Source of the DNA: Austropuccinia psidii
Taxonomy: Eukaryota; Basidiomycota; Pucciniomycetes; Pucciniales; Sphaerophragmiaceae
Reading direction: 5' to 3'
Length of the DNA stretch: 64,000 nt
NCBI GenBank assembly: GCA_023105745.1
Contig: JALGQZ010000011.1
Span: 13,731,975-13,795,974 of the forward strand
Of this stretch, positions 36,689-48,117 are shown piece by piece. The position numbers were made by a program, and so were the translations under genes. The notes beneath the pieces are model-generated. The model was not told the DNA's origin. It did no database searches and saw nothing but the letters and a program-made list of their open reading frames with translations. The number at the start of each line of letters is the position of its first letter. The first letter of the stretch is position 1.

Positions 36689-37711
36689 TGGAAGAGAATT
36701 ATATCCCACTTGAAACCCAGCTACAGGCCAACACACCAGTGACACCCTCAGAACCAGAGGGCAGCAAGGGAGAAGGAAAGAGGCACAGTGAAGGCCTGAT
36801 TACAGCAAAGAAATGGACACCAATAGCCACCCAGAGGAGTAGAAAACCACGAAACTCTGCATCAATACAAGGTAAACCAACCTTAACAACTTGTACAGGG
36901 AAGATTACTATAATTAACCCTCAGCAGAAAAAAAATTAGTACAAGGCACAGTCAAAGGTAGATACCCTAAGAACATAAAGTTTTTGACTGCTTGCAAACA
37001 CTGATATGTCACCTGTATACCTCAGAGACCTTGCCTTCCAAAGGAACCAGCAAGAGGACAGAGAAGGCTTGTCCAGAACCAGAAGACCTGGAAGAGGACA
37101 CCTTGGACACAGTGGTGGATGGAAAAACAACGAGGGAGATAATATCAACCCTGCCATTCACACTCCAATTCAACAGGAACCTCAAACCAGAGGACTGGAA
37201 GGATATGGATCAAGTTCTTCAGCTCCACCAACTCCTCAAATATTTATTTCAATGGAGCATGGACAACAAGAGGTTCAACCTGGCATCTCACTGGGCAGAA
37301 CTTGGAGCAAGTTGCCAGAAGAGCAGTCTCAAAGACGTTATGGTAATCACCAAAGGTTTGAATCCTACCAGCAAGTTCAGACTCCTGGAGGCAAGGGAAC
37401 AGAGGATAAGGGAGAATAAAGCCACTATCCAAGCTATAGAAGAACATTTAACCCAGACAGGGCCTACTCAGATTCCTCAAGGCTCACAAGGAGCAAGCCA
37501 AATCAGCTCTCCAGTGGCTTCACACCATTCAGAAACCAGCAGATCAGTGGCCAAGAGTCACCATTCTTCACAATTACAGGAAGTTTCCAGGAGAAGACAA
37601 GGAAACAAGGGCAAGAACAAAACCTCCTTCAACCAGAGGAGGAAAGAGTCAGACCCCATGATCCAGAAGCTGTTGGAATTGGTAAAAGAAGTACACAAGA
37701 AGCAGAAATAG
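36689..37711 (+). CDS. Candidate spliced ORF1, overlapping gag in the +1 frame (family 1)
   Basis: Exon 1 is an ATG-free open frame (36689-36871) after a TTTGATTCAG acceptor. Exon 2 (37026-37711) follows after intron 36872-37025 and joins in frame (...SASIQ-E-TLPSKGTSKR...). Exon 2 contains a helical, tryptophan-bearing part (DMDQVLQLHQLLKYLFQWSM), then a Ser/Gln-rich and basic linker (RRRQGNKGKNK), then a short amphipathic tail ending LVKEVHKKQK. It stays fully open for 229 codons while the overlapping gag frame has a TAA at 37417. The same architecture and the same CAG-AAA-stop ending occur in the family-3 element. The function and start codon are unknown; it may be a matrix-like or accessory Gag product. 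See findings. Confidence 0.6.
36872..37025 (+). other. Predicted intron joining leader exon to ORF1, family 1
   Basis: CAAG|GTAAACC donor and a TACCTCAG acceptor. It removes stops in the ORF1 frame, including a TAA at 36968, and joins the two parts of ORF1 in frame. The ATG at 37006 that begins the overlapping gag-frame ORF lies inside it. A second acceptor 2 nt downstream (CAGAG) would instead join exon 1 to the gag frame. Confidence 0.5.
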
Positions 37712-39013
37712 TTGTAAACCACTATAGAATCAGTAGTCCCATTAATAGAAATATTACCCCAACTCAGATTGAACATAATGTTATCAAACCTGATAGTAAC
37801 TTAAAGAGTGATGCACTGTGGCTACAAATGTCCCAATATGCTGAGCACACTCAAAAGCAGTTTGCAGAACTTGAAGCAAGCCATCAGAGGATGAAAAAAT
37901 TAACAGCCTCCATAGATAAAATTGTTCAAACTCTTCAAGAAGGACATGCTCAATTGAGCCAAGCCTCTGAAGAAACCAACAAAACACCACAGAAAAAGGG
38001 ACAGGGATTTTCTGGATAAAGCCATAAACAAATTGTTTAATGTCTACAATAACATGTAGCCCCAACCACAAGGGCATGTTATGGATAATCGATATCAACC
38101 AGATGACATCAAACAAGATGCAATGTTGATGAATAATGAAAGATCTCCATCACAATACCAGGATGGAGACCGCATGTCTTATTCAAAGAAGGAAGCCTTG
38201 AAACAGCTTCCTGAGGCCTCAAGCTGGCCCAAATTCTCTGGAACAGGAGAATATGATCATATGGAGCTCATAGATTATATTGATGGACTCTTCATTGATG
38301 AACCAAGCATACCAGATTACTGGATTACTGCTAGACTAAATACAGCATTTAAAGGTCATGCTAGTATATGGTACAAATAAATGAAATAAATCCATGGCAG
38401 AAGAAACTGGCCATGGTGGAAGAGTCAAATAATCCACAAGTACAGTAATTGTACTTGGATATGGCAAAAGACCATGTCATTTTAAAATGACAAATATTCT
38501 GTGGACAAAGATCCATCTAAGGGGTGTCTTAGACAGTGTAAAAGACTTAAAGCCATTGATCCTCAGATGAACATACAAATGAGGAATCACAAACTCCTGA
38601 CACAGCTGCCAGGAGAACTAGAGCATGCAGTAAAATGCAGATGCAACCAAAATTGCACTCTAGATGAAATTGCTAATACCTTACAAGACATAAGGAAAAG
38701 AACTAATATAGGAAAATTCACCCCATATAAGAGCAGTAGTTTCAAAGAGAAACAACCTTTCAGGGTAGAGTTTAAAGACATACCCAAAGAAAGGGTGGCA
38801 GAACTGACAAAGAAGAAGATTTCTTGTCACAATTGTGGTTCAACAGACCACTATGCCAACAACTGTCCAAAGTCAAAGAAAAAAGTCTATGCCATTGACA
38901 AAGTCCCAGAGGAGGAATACCCAACAGAGGATTCTGAATCAGACTCCATGGGTGATGCCATCAGAGAACAATCTGATGATGATCAAGACCCAAGAGAAAG
39001 ATTTCTGGTGTAA
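37006..39013 (+). pseudogene. Ty3 gag, family 1 (broken)
   Basis: The part overlapping ORF1 (37006-37711) is rich in G, R, S and Q. After it come a coiled-coil-like stretch (about 37828-37990), the capsid with WPKFSGTGEYDHMELIDYID (about 38225-38380), a tryptophan block NWPWWKSQII, and a zinc knuckle CHNCGSTDHYANNC (about 38825-38870) with an intact CX2CX4HX4C pattern. Lesions include stops at 37417, 38056 (TAG), 38378, 38387 and 38483 and a frameshift near 38000. A TAA at 39011 separates it from pol in the same frame. The capsid forms particles and the knuckle binds RNA. Confidence 0.85.
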
Positions 39014-42000
39014 TACCAAAAGGAAACCTCACTAGAAATTCAGTACATACAGCTGGAAGCAGGCATTCCACAGCATACTGCCAACAAAAACTTGTGCAAG
39101 CATACACAAGATGCACAAAAATTCCTGGTTACACAAACCAAAGGGATGGCATATATACACGGAACAGCCACAAAAGTGATTGTCTGTATTGACAATGCTC
39201 AGCGTCCACTGATCATTGACAGTGGAGCACACTGCTCCATAGTGGGCAGAGAATATCTGGACAACCACTTCCCAAATTGGGAAGAACAGCTCTTTCTCAT
39301 CAAGGCAAAGAACTTTAAAAGTGCATCAGGGAAGATGAATTCCATTGGGACCATTATCAAAGAGATAATTATACCCCATAGGAAAGGTAATATCAGACTC
39401 AACCCAGATTTTGTAGTTCTTTACAATGCCCACATCCAATGGTTCTTATTGGGAACAGACTACCAGAGGATGTATGGCATAGATATTTACAACAGTAAAA
39501 ATAGGCACATTACCATTGGTACCAACAAGGAAAAGAACTTTTCACTTGATATATACCAGATATCTTCTCAAGATCAACTGGAAGAAATTCTGAATGAATT
39601 CAGGGAGGGTCAGTTTAGCACTACCCTCACCAGTAAACAAAAACTAAGTTTACTGAAGATGCTGAGGAAAAAGAGACCAGCATTTGCCATTGGTGAAGAA
39701 CCATTAGGCAAGATCAAAGGCCATGATATAGAACTATATCTGGATGTGGAAAGACCTTATCCACTCATTCTCAAGAGAACTCCTTATCCAGCAAACCTGG
39801 AAACCAGGAAAGAAATTGAAAAACACATCAATGAACTCCTGGAAATGGATGTCATCAGAAAGATTGGACATAATGAAATAGTGGAAATCACCACTCCTGT
39901 CCTAATCACCTGGCATGATGGCAAGTCTAGACTGTGTGGACACTTCAGAGCTCTGAATAACTACACAAAAGCAGACAGGTACCCTATACCCAGGATAACT
40001 CATGCCTTGGATAAACTGGCAAAAGCCAAATATATCACCAAAATGGATTTTATGAAAGGCTTCCACCAAAATGGAGTTAAACCAAAGTCCATGAAATTCC
40101 TCAGAATAATATGCCATATGGGTATATATGAGTATACCAGGATGCCATTTGGCATCAAAAATGCACCAGCCCACTTTCAAAGGATGATGGACACAATATT
40201 GCAAGAAGAAATATTGGAAGGCTGGATGGTGGTATATATTGATGATATCATTATATGCTCAGAGAAATGGGAAGATCATGTACCATACATAGATAGAGTG
40301 CTAAGTAAATGTACACCGATCAATCTGAAAATTTCACTGAAAAAGGGTAATTTTGGCCAACAACAGCTACTGGATCTAGGAAATAAAGTCTCAGGTCTTA
40401 GTCTGGCAATTGACCAGAATAAAGTATCAGAAGTACTGCAAAAGCCAGTACCAAAGAGCATCAAAGAGATGAAATCTTTACTTGGGTTTGCTAGCTACTA
40501 CAGAAACCATATCAAGAATTTTGCCCAAATAAATAGTAGTTTATACAAGTTATGTTCAAAAGATGAAGTTTTTGAAATTACCAAGGAAAGAAGGGATGCA
40601 TATGAGAGGATCAAACATGAACTCACAAACGCACCTCTGCTCATCTTACCTGACTTTGAACTACCATTCAAGTTATATATAGATGCAGCATGTAGCCAAG
40701 GCTTAGGAGCAGCCCTTCACCAAAGGCAAATTGTGAATGGTGAACCAAGAGAGGGAGTAATATGTTAAATCTCTAGGCAACTGAAAGATTCATAAGCCAG
40801 GTATGGGGCCTCCCAGACTGAATGTCTATGCTTAGTCTTGGATCTGGAGACACTCCATTATTATCTGGAGGGTACAGTCTTTGAAGTCTACAAAGACTGC
40901 ACAGCCTTGAAGTCCTTAATAAACATGAAGACTAAAAATAGACACATGCTGAGATAACAAATAGCCATCCAGGAGTATGGAGTGAAAATGAACATCATAT
41001 AAAAAGGAGGTAAAAGCCATACCAATGCAGATGGCCTCAGCAGGTGGCCACTGGATAATGTCAAGAGCAAACCAGCCTATGACCCTGAAGTTGCAGCCAA
41101 GATCCCCATCCATTTCATGGAAATAGATAGGAGGAGGAACTTCAGATTATCTGAATGGGCAGCAGGAAGTGGTACCCTTGACAGTGGGAACACTTATTCA
41201 GAAGGAACAGAAATTCCCATACTAGGAATAAGTCCCTCAGAACTGCATAATGCATTTTTCAGTGCAGTACTGAAGTCTTATGCCAAACACAAACAGTGTG
41301 ACATATTAATACAACTCCTTCAACAAAAGTACAGGAGTCCAGAACTGGAGTCCCAGCTGGAAGAACCCTGGTTGAGGACCTACAAGGATAACAAGTTCTT
41401 CCTTGTGGGTGGTATGCTCTACCACAGAGAGAAGCACACAAGTGCACTCAAAATGGTAGAAAGAGACCACAGCTTCCTAATCCTACAGGAATGTCATGAC
41501 TGCCCCTATATGGGACACATGAGTGAAGACAGGACCAGAGAGAGGGTAGCAAGCACAGCTTGGTGGCCAAAGCGGGAACAAGAGTTGAGTGAATACATCA
41601 ACACTTGTGAAAGATGCCAAAAGGCAAATAGAAAACATGGGAAGAAGTATGGGTTATTCAACATATAGAGGAACCCAAACACCCATGGGAGACCATAAAT
41701 ATGGACTGGGCCACAGGACTTGTCCCAGGGGGCAAAGAAAGCTACAATGCCTGCCTAATCATAGTTGATAGGTTCAGCAAGAGCATGAGGTGTCTACCAT
41801 GCCATAAAGAGGACACAGCCATGGATACTGCTCTGTTATTCTGGAACAACAGCATATCCACTTGTGGAGTACCTAAGATAATCATTAGTGATGGGGACTC
41901 AAAATTCACATCTGAATTTTGGACAAACTTATATGACATGCTTGGGACCAAGCTTGCATTTTCCACAGCTTACCATCCACAAACAGATGGCCTAGCTGAG

Positions 42001-42818
42001 AGGATGATCCAGACAATGGAGGACATCCTTAGAAGGTTCTGTGCCTATGGCATGGAATACAAGGACCATGAGGGATACACCCATGACTGGGTTACCCTTC
42101 TACAGCTGTCCAACTGGCTTATGATACAAGTCAGCACTCTACCACAGGAAAAACACCTGCAGTGGTAGAGAAAGGGTGGAATCCTCTGCTGCCTGTGGAT
42201 CACTTGGAGAAGAATCTTCTGACCAACCACCCCACAGCCAAAGTCCTCAATGATATGTGGAGGAGGGCTTGTAACACAGCTGCCAAATGCATAGCTGAGG
42301 CAAAAGTATATAATAAGCAGAGGTGGGACAAGACACACATGGAACCTGACTTTAAGGAATGGGACCAGGTGCTAGTGTCCACAATGAACTTTAATAATCT
42401 TAAAGGACCTAAGAAAATGAGAGACTCATTTGTAGGGCCCTTCACTATCATTAAATTGATAGGGAAGAATGCAGTGGAAGTCAAACTTACAGAGGAATTT
42501 TCCAGAAAGCACCCAGTCTTTCCAGTAAGTTTGGTCAAGCCATACTTCCAAACAGAGGAGGACAAATTACCCTCCAGGAAGAAGAACCCCACACCACCTG
42601 ATATAGTGGAAGTGGAGGACTCCCCTGGACATGTGAGTAAAATCATCAGGGCCAGGAAGATCAGACTTAATGGAAAGGATCAAAGACAATACTTAGTCAG
42701 ATTCAAGAACCAAACAGCTGATAAAGACAAATGGGTGGCAGAAGATGCCATACCAGATTGGAACCTTCATTTAAGGAGATTCAGAGTCTCTGGGAGGCCT
42801 GAAAATTCTCATCAGTGA
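39014..42818 (+). pseudogene. Ty3 pol polyprotein, family 1 (broken)
   Basis: Protease with LIIDSGAHCS (near 39210), RT with FGIKNAPAHFQRMM and YIDD (40235-40246), RNase H with [17 protein letters not shown] (about 40675), integrase zinc finger HDCPYMGHMSEDRT...CERCQKA (about 41495-41630), core [22 protein letters not shown] and [14 protein letters not shown] (about 41700-42015), and a chromodomain-like tail QYLVRFKNQTADKDKW near 42690. The frame is open for 558 codons from 39092. It then meets TAA at 40766, 40793, 40955 and 41000, a frameshift near 41655, and a 1-bp deletion near 42100. The second catalytic aspartate of integrase remains (ISDGDS). Confidence 0.92.
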
Positions 42819-42829
42819 TGAGCCTTTTT

Positions 42830-42840
42830 AGAGGGAGGGT
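42830..42840 (+). other. Polypurine tract, family 1
   Basis: AGAGGGAGGGT stands directly before the 3' LTR. It serves as primer for plus-strand DNA in this element class. Confidence 0.7.
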
Positions 42841-42841
42841 A

Positions 42842-44261
42842 TGTTAGCCTGTGACTCAAAACCAGAGCACAAGCATGACAGCCAAAATACCATAAACCAA
42901 TGGTATAGCCAAGATACCACCAAAACATGGAGCTGAGTCAAACTAGATCAAAAGGTATCAAAAGAAAGAGGAAACTTCCCCCTTTCCAAATATACAAGTC
43001 CCATCATCATAGGACAAAGAATAACAAAGTTATTGCTGAGCATAAACCTTAATTGTCACCTCTCATCTGAAATAAAGAGTAAGAGGCTTGACCCCATCAA
43101 ATGGGTATGCAAAATGAAGCTCCAAGTCAGGGCTATCCAATGGTACCAGACGAAATGCGCTAGAACCAGTATTACAGAAGTTATGGTCAAATTCAGGCCA
43201 AATAAGGGTGAAAAAAACGTTCACCTCTCATCTAACTTCTACAGTTTTAGAGTGAGACACCTAAATTGGGGTCTTTTTGGAAAGAGCAATATCAGGGCTA
43301 TCTGATTGTTTCATCCATTTCCTCATATCTCAACTATAGCAGAGGTTATGGGGCAAACAAGCCCAATACAGCTTTTTGCCTAAACTACGCATATGTACAA
43401 AAATCTTGTACATGGCATAACTTTGCCATATTTAATGATAACCATATTAAAAAAGTACCATTTTGTAGAACACATACAGGGCTACACACTGATTTAGCTT
43501 TGAGGTTGATACCTCAAGAACTGACAAAGTTATAGCTGTTTTGAGGTCAAAATCCCACATTTTGACCAATACAGCCTTACCATGGGATAATATCCCATAA
43601 CCATGATTATGAGGTGTCACACTGACAAAGAAACATGTTTATACTTCAATACCTCATAAGTCAGTCAATACTGGGGTCCCATACAGTTTCTGTACAGCAT
43701 TCTATGAGTCATACACGTCAGAAGAGGGCTATGTGGTCCCCAGGTCAAAAGTGTTCACCCTGTATTGGTAAAAACTTCCCAGATGTGGTTTCAAAACCAC
43801 ATCTGAGCACAATACAGACTATAAAGGTCCTTTAAAACCACAAGCCTGTCTCAGAGAGTAAAAAAATCTTCACTTCCTCTATGTGGAAAGGTCTAACAGC
43901 CCTTCCACCCCATTTCAGGATAAAAAGGTGGCTTTTCACAGCCAGAATAGCTTCCCTCATCCTGCTCTTGAATACCCTATGTAGTACACTGTCAAAAACA
44001 GTTTTATTCTTGGGTAATAAACAGGTATAATTATAATTTTAATCATTTTAGTCTCTATTATTGTAACCCAGCAGGTAAAGCTGCACCCAGGGCTTTCAAC
44101 AGAGCTCACCACCACTATATTTCATATAGTAAAGCCCTTAAATTCTTAAATTAAACATCTTTAACTCTTAGAAACTTTTTTAATCCTTTTTTACCGCTTC
44201 ACAGTCATAGTTAAAAGTTTTCAATAATTTTTGATACTTTTATCATAGACTCAGCCTGACA
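42842..44261 (+). repeat. 3' LTR, family 1
   Basis: 1420 bp, TGTTAGCC...CAGCCTGACA. It keeps the same hairpins as the 5' LTR (AGATGTGGTTT/AAACCACATCT at 43781-43804) and is followed by the GTTAT target duplication at 44262. Confidence 0.93.
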
Positions 44262-46999
44262 GTTATCTACTCCTTATCAAATCATGAGTCAGAAACACTG
44301 TGGGCCTAAATTTCAGAGAATTTAGAGAAAGTTTTAATCAGGCCAGGATCCTCTTCAACAGGAGCACCTGTCCTTTTTGTTAAGAAAAAGGATGGAGGCC
44401 TTTGTTTGTTTGTTGCCTACCACAAACTCAATGCTGTCACTAGGAACAACAGGTATTCTTTCCCTCCTATTAACCAGATTCTCACAGTATTAAACAGTTC
44501 CACTATCTTTTCCAAGATATATCTGTGTGGTGATTGGAATCTCCTTAGAATTGAAGAAGTTTATAAACAAATACAATCATGATGAGCAATTGGTGATGCC
44601 ATTTGGCTTAACCAATGCTCCTGCTTCATTACAGAATTTTGCAAATGATATCTTTGCATATTTCTTGGATATTTTTTTTTTAGTTTCTTTAGATTATATT
44701 ATGGTCTTGTCAAGCACTGAGGAGGAACATGTCAAACATGTGGCCTCTTTTCTCCAAAGATTGAGGGCCAAGAATCTGTTTTACAAAGCCTCAAAGTGTT
44801 TATTCCATGCCTCAAGTGTGGAATACCTTGGCTATGTTTTTTCAGGTGATGGCCTCATGATTGATTCTTGGAAAGTTTAAAAGATACTGAATTGGGAGAA
44901 ACCCAATAACATCAAGGCTCTTCAATCATTTATTGGCTTTGCCAATTTCTATTGTTGTTTCATTAAAAATTACTCCCAAAAAATTTATGCCCTGACTTAC
45001 CTTCTTAAAATATATTCTCCCTTTATCTTCAATGAGGAAGCTCTTAGTCGGTTTCGTTTTCCCAAGGAAGCATTCAGCACTTCCCCTATCCTTTCTCATT
45101 TCAATTCTTCTCTACCAATTATTGTGGAGACTGATGCTTCTGATTATGCCTTGGGTGCTGTACTGAGTAAGGTGAATGACTTAGAAAAGCATCCCATTTA
45201 ATTTTATATTCACAAGCTTCTCCCAGCTGAGCTCAACTATCAAATTTAGAAGAAGGAACTCCTTGCCATAGTTTTGTCTCTCAAGAGCTTGAGAGCCTTT
45301 CTCCTTTTGAAGCCTTGACGGACTATTCTTCTCTTCAATACTTCATGTCTTCCAAAGCTCTCACTTGTTGTCAGGCCAGCCGAGCTGAATTTCTCTCTGA
45401 TTTTCCCTTCAATATTACTTTCTGCCCATGAAGGCTGGCCACTTTAACAGATTCCTTGTAACCTCATGAAAATGTGTACCCAGAGAGGGGGGTGGAATTC
45501 ATTGAGAAGAATCTTCATTAGTTTCATCAAGCTACTAAGCAAGATGTAATTCAAGAATAAATATTCTTTGCAATAAAAGTAGAATTTTTTTCAGATTTAG
45601 CTGAGAAAATTCAAAAAGAAGTATGGAAAGAGGGAGATTATAAAGAAGTACTCAAGAAACTAGAAAGAGGTGAATCAGTACCAGATTATTTTCTTGAAGC
45701 TCAAGCCAAGCTACTCACCAGACGCTGGCCATCCTGGCCAGGAAAAGAGCCTCAAGCTCATCAAGAGGGATTTTTATTGGGCTGGAATGAATAAAATCAT
45801 CAAGGACTATTTGACCTGATGTCAGGAATGTTCAAGAGACAAGAAAATTCATCATAAGAAGTGTGGATAACTCAATCCTCTTCAAATTATATCCTTTCCT
45901 TGAAATTCTTTAGCAATGGACTTTATCACTCAATTGTGATTTTCCCAAAACTTTGACTCAATTGTAGTGGTTGTGCAAAAATTCTTGAACATGACAATAT
46001 TCATTCCAATGTATTCAGCAATTACTGCCTTGGACCTATCTGAACTCCTCATCAGCTATTTCTTTTCCAAGTATGGTCCTCCAGTCAGTATTTTCAGTCA
46101 TAGAGTTTCCTTATTTGTTTCACCATTCTGGACCCAATTATGTCAGCAGCTCAAGATATCAAGAAATATTTCAACTTCTTTTTATCCTGAAACAGATGGA
46201 CAGACAAAGAGGTTTAATTAGATCGTAGAACAGTATCCTCAGATTTATTTTTGTTACCATCAAGATGACTGGAACATCTGACTCCCTCTGGCCTATTTTT
46301 CTTATAATTATGCAGAACATTCATCAACTAAGAAATCACCATTTTTCACCATTTATTGAAGAAGTCCCAGTTTTGATTCAATTCAAATTTATCAAGACAC
46401 ACCTGCTGGAAATTTATAAACAAAACTCAAATAAGTACTGCAAGTAGTCAAGGAAGAATTAGAGTCAGCAATAATGCAATTTGAGAAGTATGCAGATAGC
46501 AATAGGACAATTTCACCTGATTTCCAACCTGGGAACAAAGTATGGCTAGCCTCAAAGAATATCAAGGATACAAGACCCACTAATAAACCTTCAGAAAGAT
46601 GGTTGGAACCCTTTGAAGTCTTGAATAAAATTGGGATCCATGGATCTCACCTCCAGTTTCCTCAACAATGGGAATAAGTTCACCCTGTATTCCATGTGTC
46701 CTTACTAGGACCAGTGAAGCAAGAAAATATCCCAAACTGAAATAAATTCCCACCACCACCAGTATTAGTGGAGGAGCAGGAGGAATGGGAAGTAGCTTAG
46801 TTTCTGGACTCAAAACTCAAGAGCGGTAAATTATGGTATATTGTAGAGTGGAAGGAATTCAGTGAAGACCCAGAAAGAACACCTTGGGAACCAGCTTTCA
46901 GAATTACCAACCCATCAGATGTAAGGTTTGTTTATGAAATTCTTGATAATAGTAACAATATCAATAGTACTATGACTTTCCTCAGTAGAAAGATCTAAT
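44262..46999 (+). pseudogene. Chromovirus pol, RT to chromodomain (broken), family 4
   Basis: This continues the frame interrupted at 34667: VIYSLSNHESE, then AGAPVLFVKKKDGGL-like text (TGAPVLFVKKKDGGL), MPFGLTNAPASLQNF, an RT active-site region decayed to VSLDYIMV, and FLQRLRAKNLFYKASKC. RNase H follows (ETDASDYALGAVL near 45130). The integrase has its zinc region near 45720-45870 (CQECSRDKKIHHKKCG), the core LAMDFITQ near 45915, a lost second aspartate (FSHRVSLFV where the family has SDRG), and YPETDGQTKRFN. A chromodomain at about 46800-46960 reads LWYIVEWKEFSEDPERTPWE. Chromodomains steer such elements to marked chromatin. Stops and frameshifts are frequent. Confidence 0.85.
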
Positions 47000-47589
47000 A
47001 TACCAAAATATTAGAACCACCCATATACATAATTATGGAAAACAATTATATTAAAAAAAGGAATGCAATTATTTTTAAATAATTTAACAATAAAAAAATC
47101 TTAATAATTGTAATGAATTATAATTATTCTATTATTGTTTAAATCACTGAAAATTATAACAATAAGAAGTGTAAAGCGCTTAATGAGACAATTACACGTG
47201 GGAAATATTAATATTTAACCACTTATAAATTATATAAATATTATTTATAAAAGAATTAACACACACACTTTTCAGAAATATTTTTAAATAACAAAACTCA
47301 TAATAGATAAAAAATGTAGAACTTCAGATTAAAACTTACTTATAACATATATTTAATACAAAAAGCTAAATAGAACACTTATTATATTAAATAATTATTA
47401 TAGGTTGAAAACATGCCAAAAAATCAATATTTTAAAGATAAAACAGCTTTACAAATTAAAAAAATGATTTGAAAAGTTTTCAAGAGGAATTTGTGTATTT
47501 TAAAAGGGATTTAAGTTGATAATTTTATATACTAAATTATATTTTTGTTGATTACAACAATAATCTGAGTTCTATGAATTAATTTAATA
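47000..47589. other. AT-rich stretch, no gene seen
   Basis: This follows the chromodomain. It may be the 3' untranslated part of the family-4 element, but no family-4 LTR is recognisable in it. Confidence 0.45.
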
Positions 47590-47926
47590 GGGGGTGTCAA
47601 AGTTACCAAATCCCATACTCAAAATACCAATTTGTTTTTTCCCAAATCTTTCATTAACTTTTTGGGATTTGGGAAATCCCACTCCTCAAGAGGTGAGGTA
47701 TTTTGAGGTACCAAAACCCAAGTTTTTTGGTACCAAATCCCATGTTTTGTTACTAAAATCCCGTCTTTAGCTTCATTTAAAGGGACATTTTTACAACATA
47801 ACTCAGTAAGGGCATGTTAAATTTCATAAAAATTCCCTTTTCCTGCATAAAATCTGAAAATACTGGTCATTTTCTAAATTTTTTGATTTCAAATTGCATT
47901 TTATATTGATCTTTTCTTCATTTACA

Positions 47927-48117
47927 ATGCCAAAGGCATCACACAGGCTACCTTTACTTCAGACCTTAAACTCACTGCAGTTCATTGATGTCTTCAGCTC
48001 TGATAGTGATTATGACATCCAGGAAGATATAATATTATTAGATATGATAACATTACAAAGATACATCAATCCTCATAGAAAATATCCATCAAATTACATG
48101 TATAAAATGAATGATTT
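47927..48117 (+). pseudogene. Harbinger transposase, N-terminal piece
   Basis: The ATG at 47927 opens MPKASHRLPLLQTLNSLQF and runs to ...NYMYKMND, where the family-3 element cuts in. After removal of that element the frame continues LQTLSSERFCQLCR without a shift. The acidic patch DSDYDIQEDI precedes the helical region that in HARBI1-like proteins comes before the DDE domain. Confidence 0.8.

Larger units (their letters stand above)
34668..44261 (+). mobile_element. Complete family-1 Ty3/gypsy element (9.6 kb)
   Basis: 5' LTR 34668-36103, internal region 36104-42841, 3' LTR 42842-44261. Exact 5-bp target duplications GTTAT lie at 34663-34667 and 44262-44266, inside the RT gene of the family-4 element. 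LTR ends are TGTCAG/TGTTAG...CTGACA. The two LTRs differ by several percent by eye, more in the first 150 bp, so the insertion is not recent. Gag and pol carry several stops and at least three frameshifts, so this copy cannot act alone. Confidence 0.95.
30841..47590 (+). mobile_element. Family-4 Ty3 chromovirus, split by a family-1 element
   Basis: The order is 5' LTR-like sequence (about 30.8-32.0 kb), gag (32.5-33.8 kb), protease and the start of RT (33.8-34.67 kb), a complete family-1 element (34668-44261), then the rest of RT, RNase H, integrase and a chromodomain (44262-46999). Outer limits are approximate because I could not find the 3' LTR next to the chromodomain. A second family-4 LTR lies at the right edge of the window, 16 kb away. 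Frameshifts and stops throughout mean it is inactive. Confidence 0.72.

Noticed and set aside
38378..41002. TAA-biased stop pattern in the family-1 copy as evidence of a directed mutation process
   Set aside because: Most stops are TAA, but at least one TAG is present and the genome is AT-rich; the sample is too small and many changes would need transversions, unlike RIP.
47590..47615. Confirmed Harbinger terminal inverted repeat
   Set aside because: The GGGGGTGTCAAAG end looks suitable, but I found no reverse complement near the right side and no clear 3-bp target duplication.
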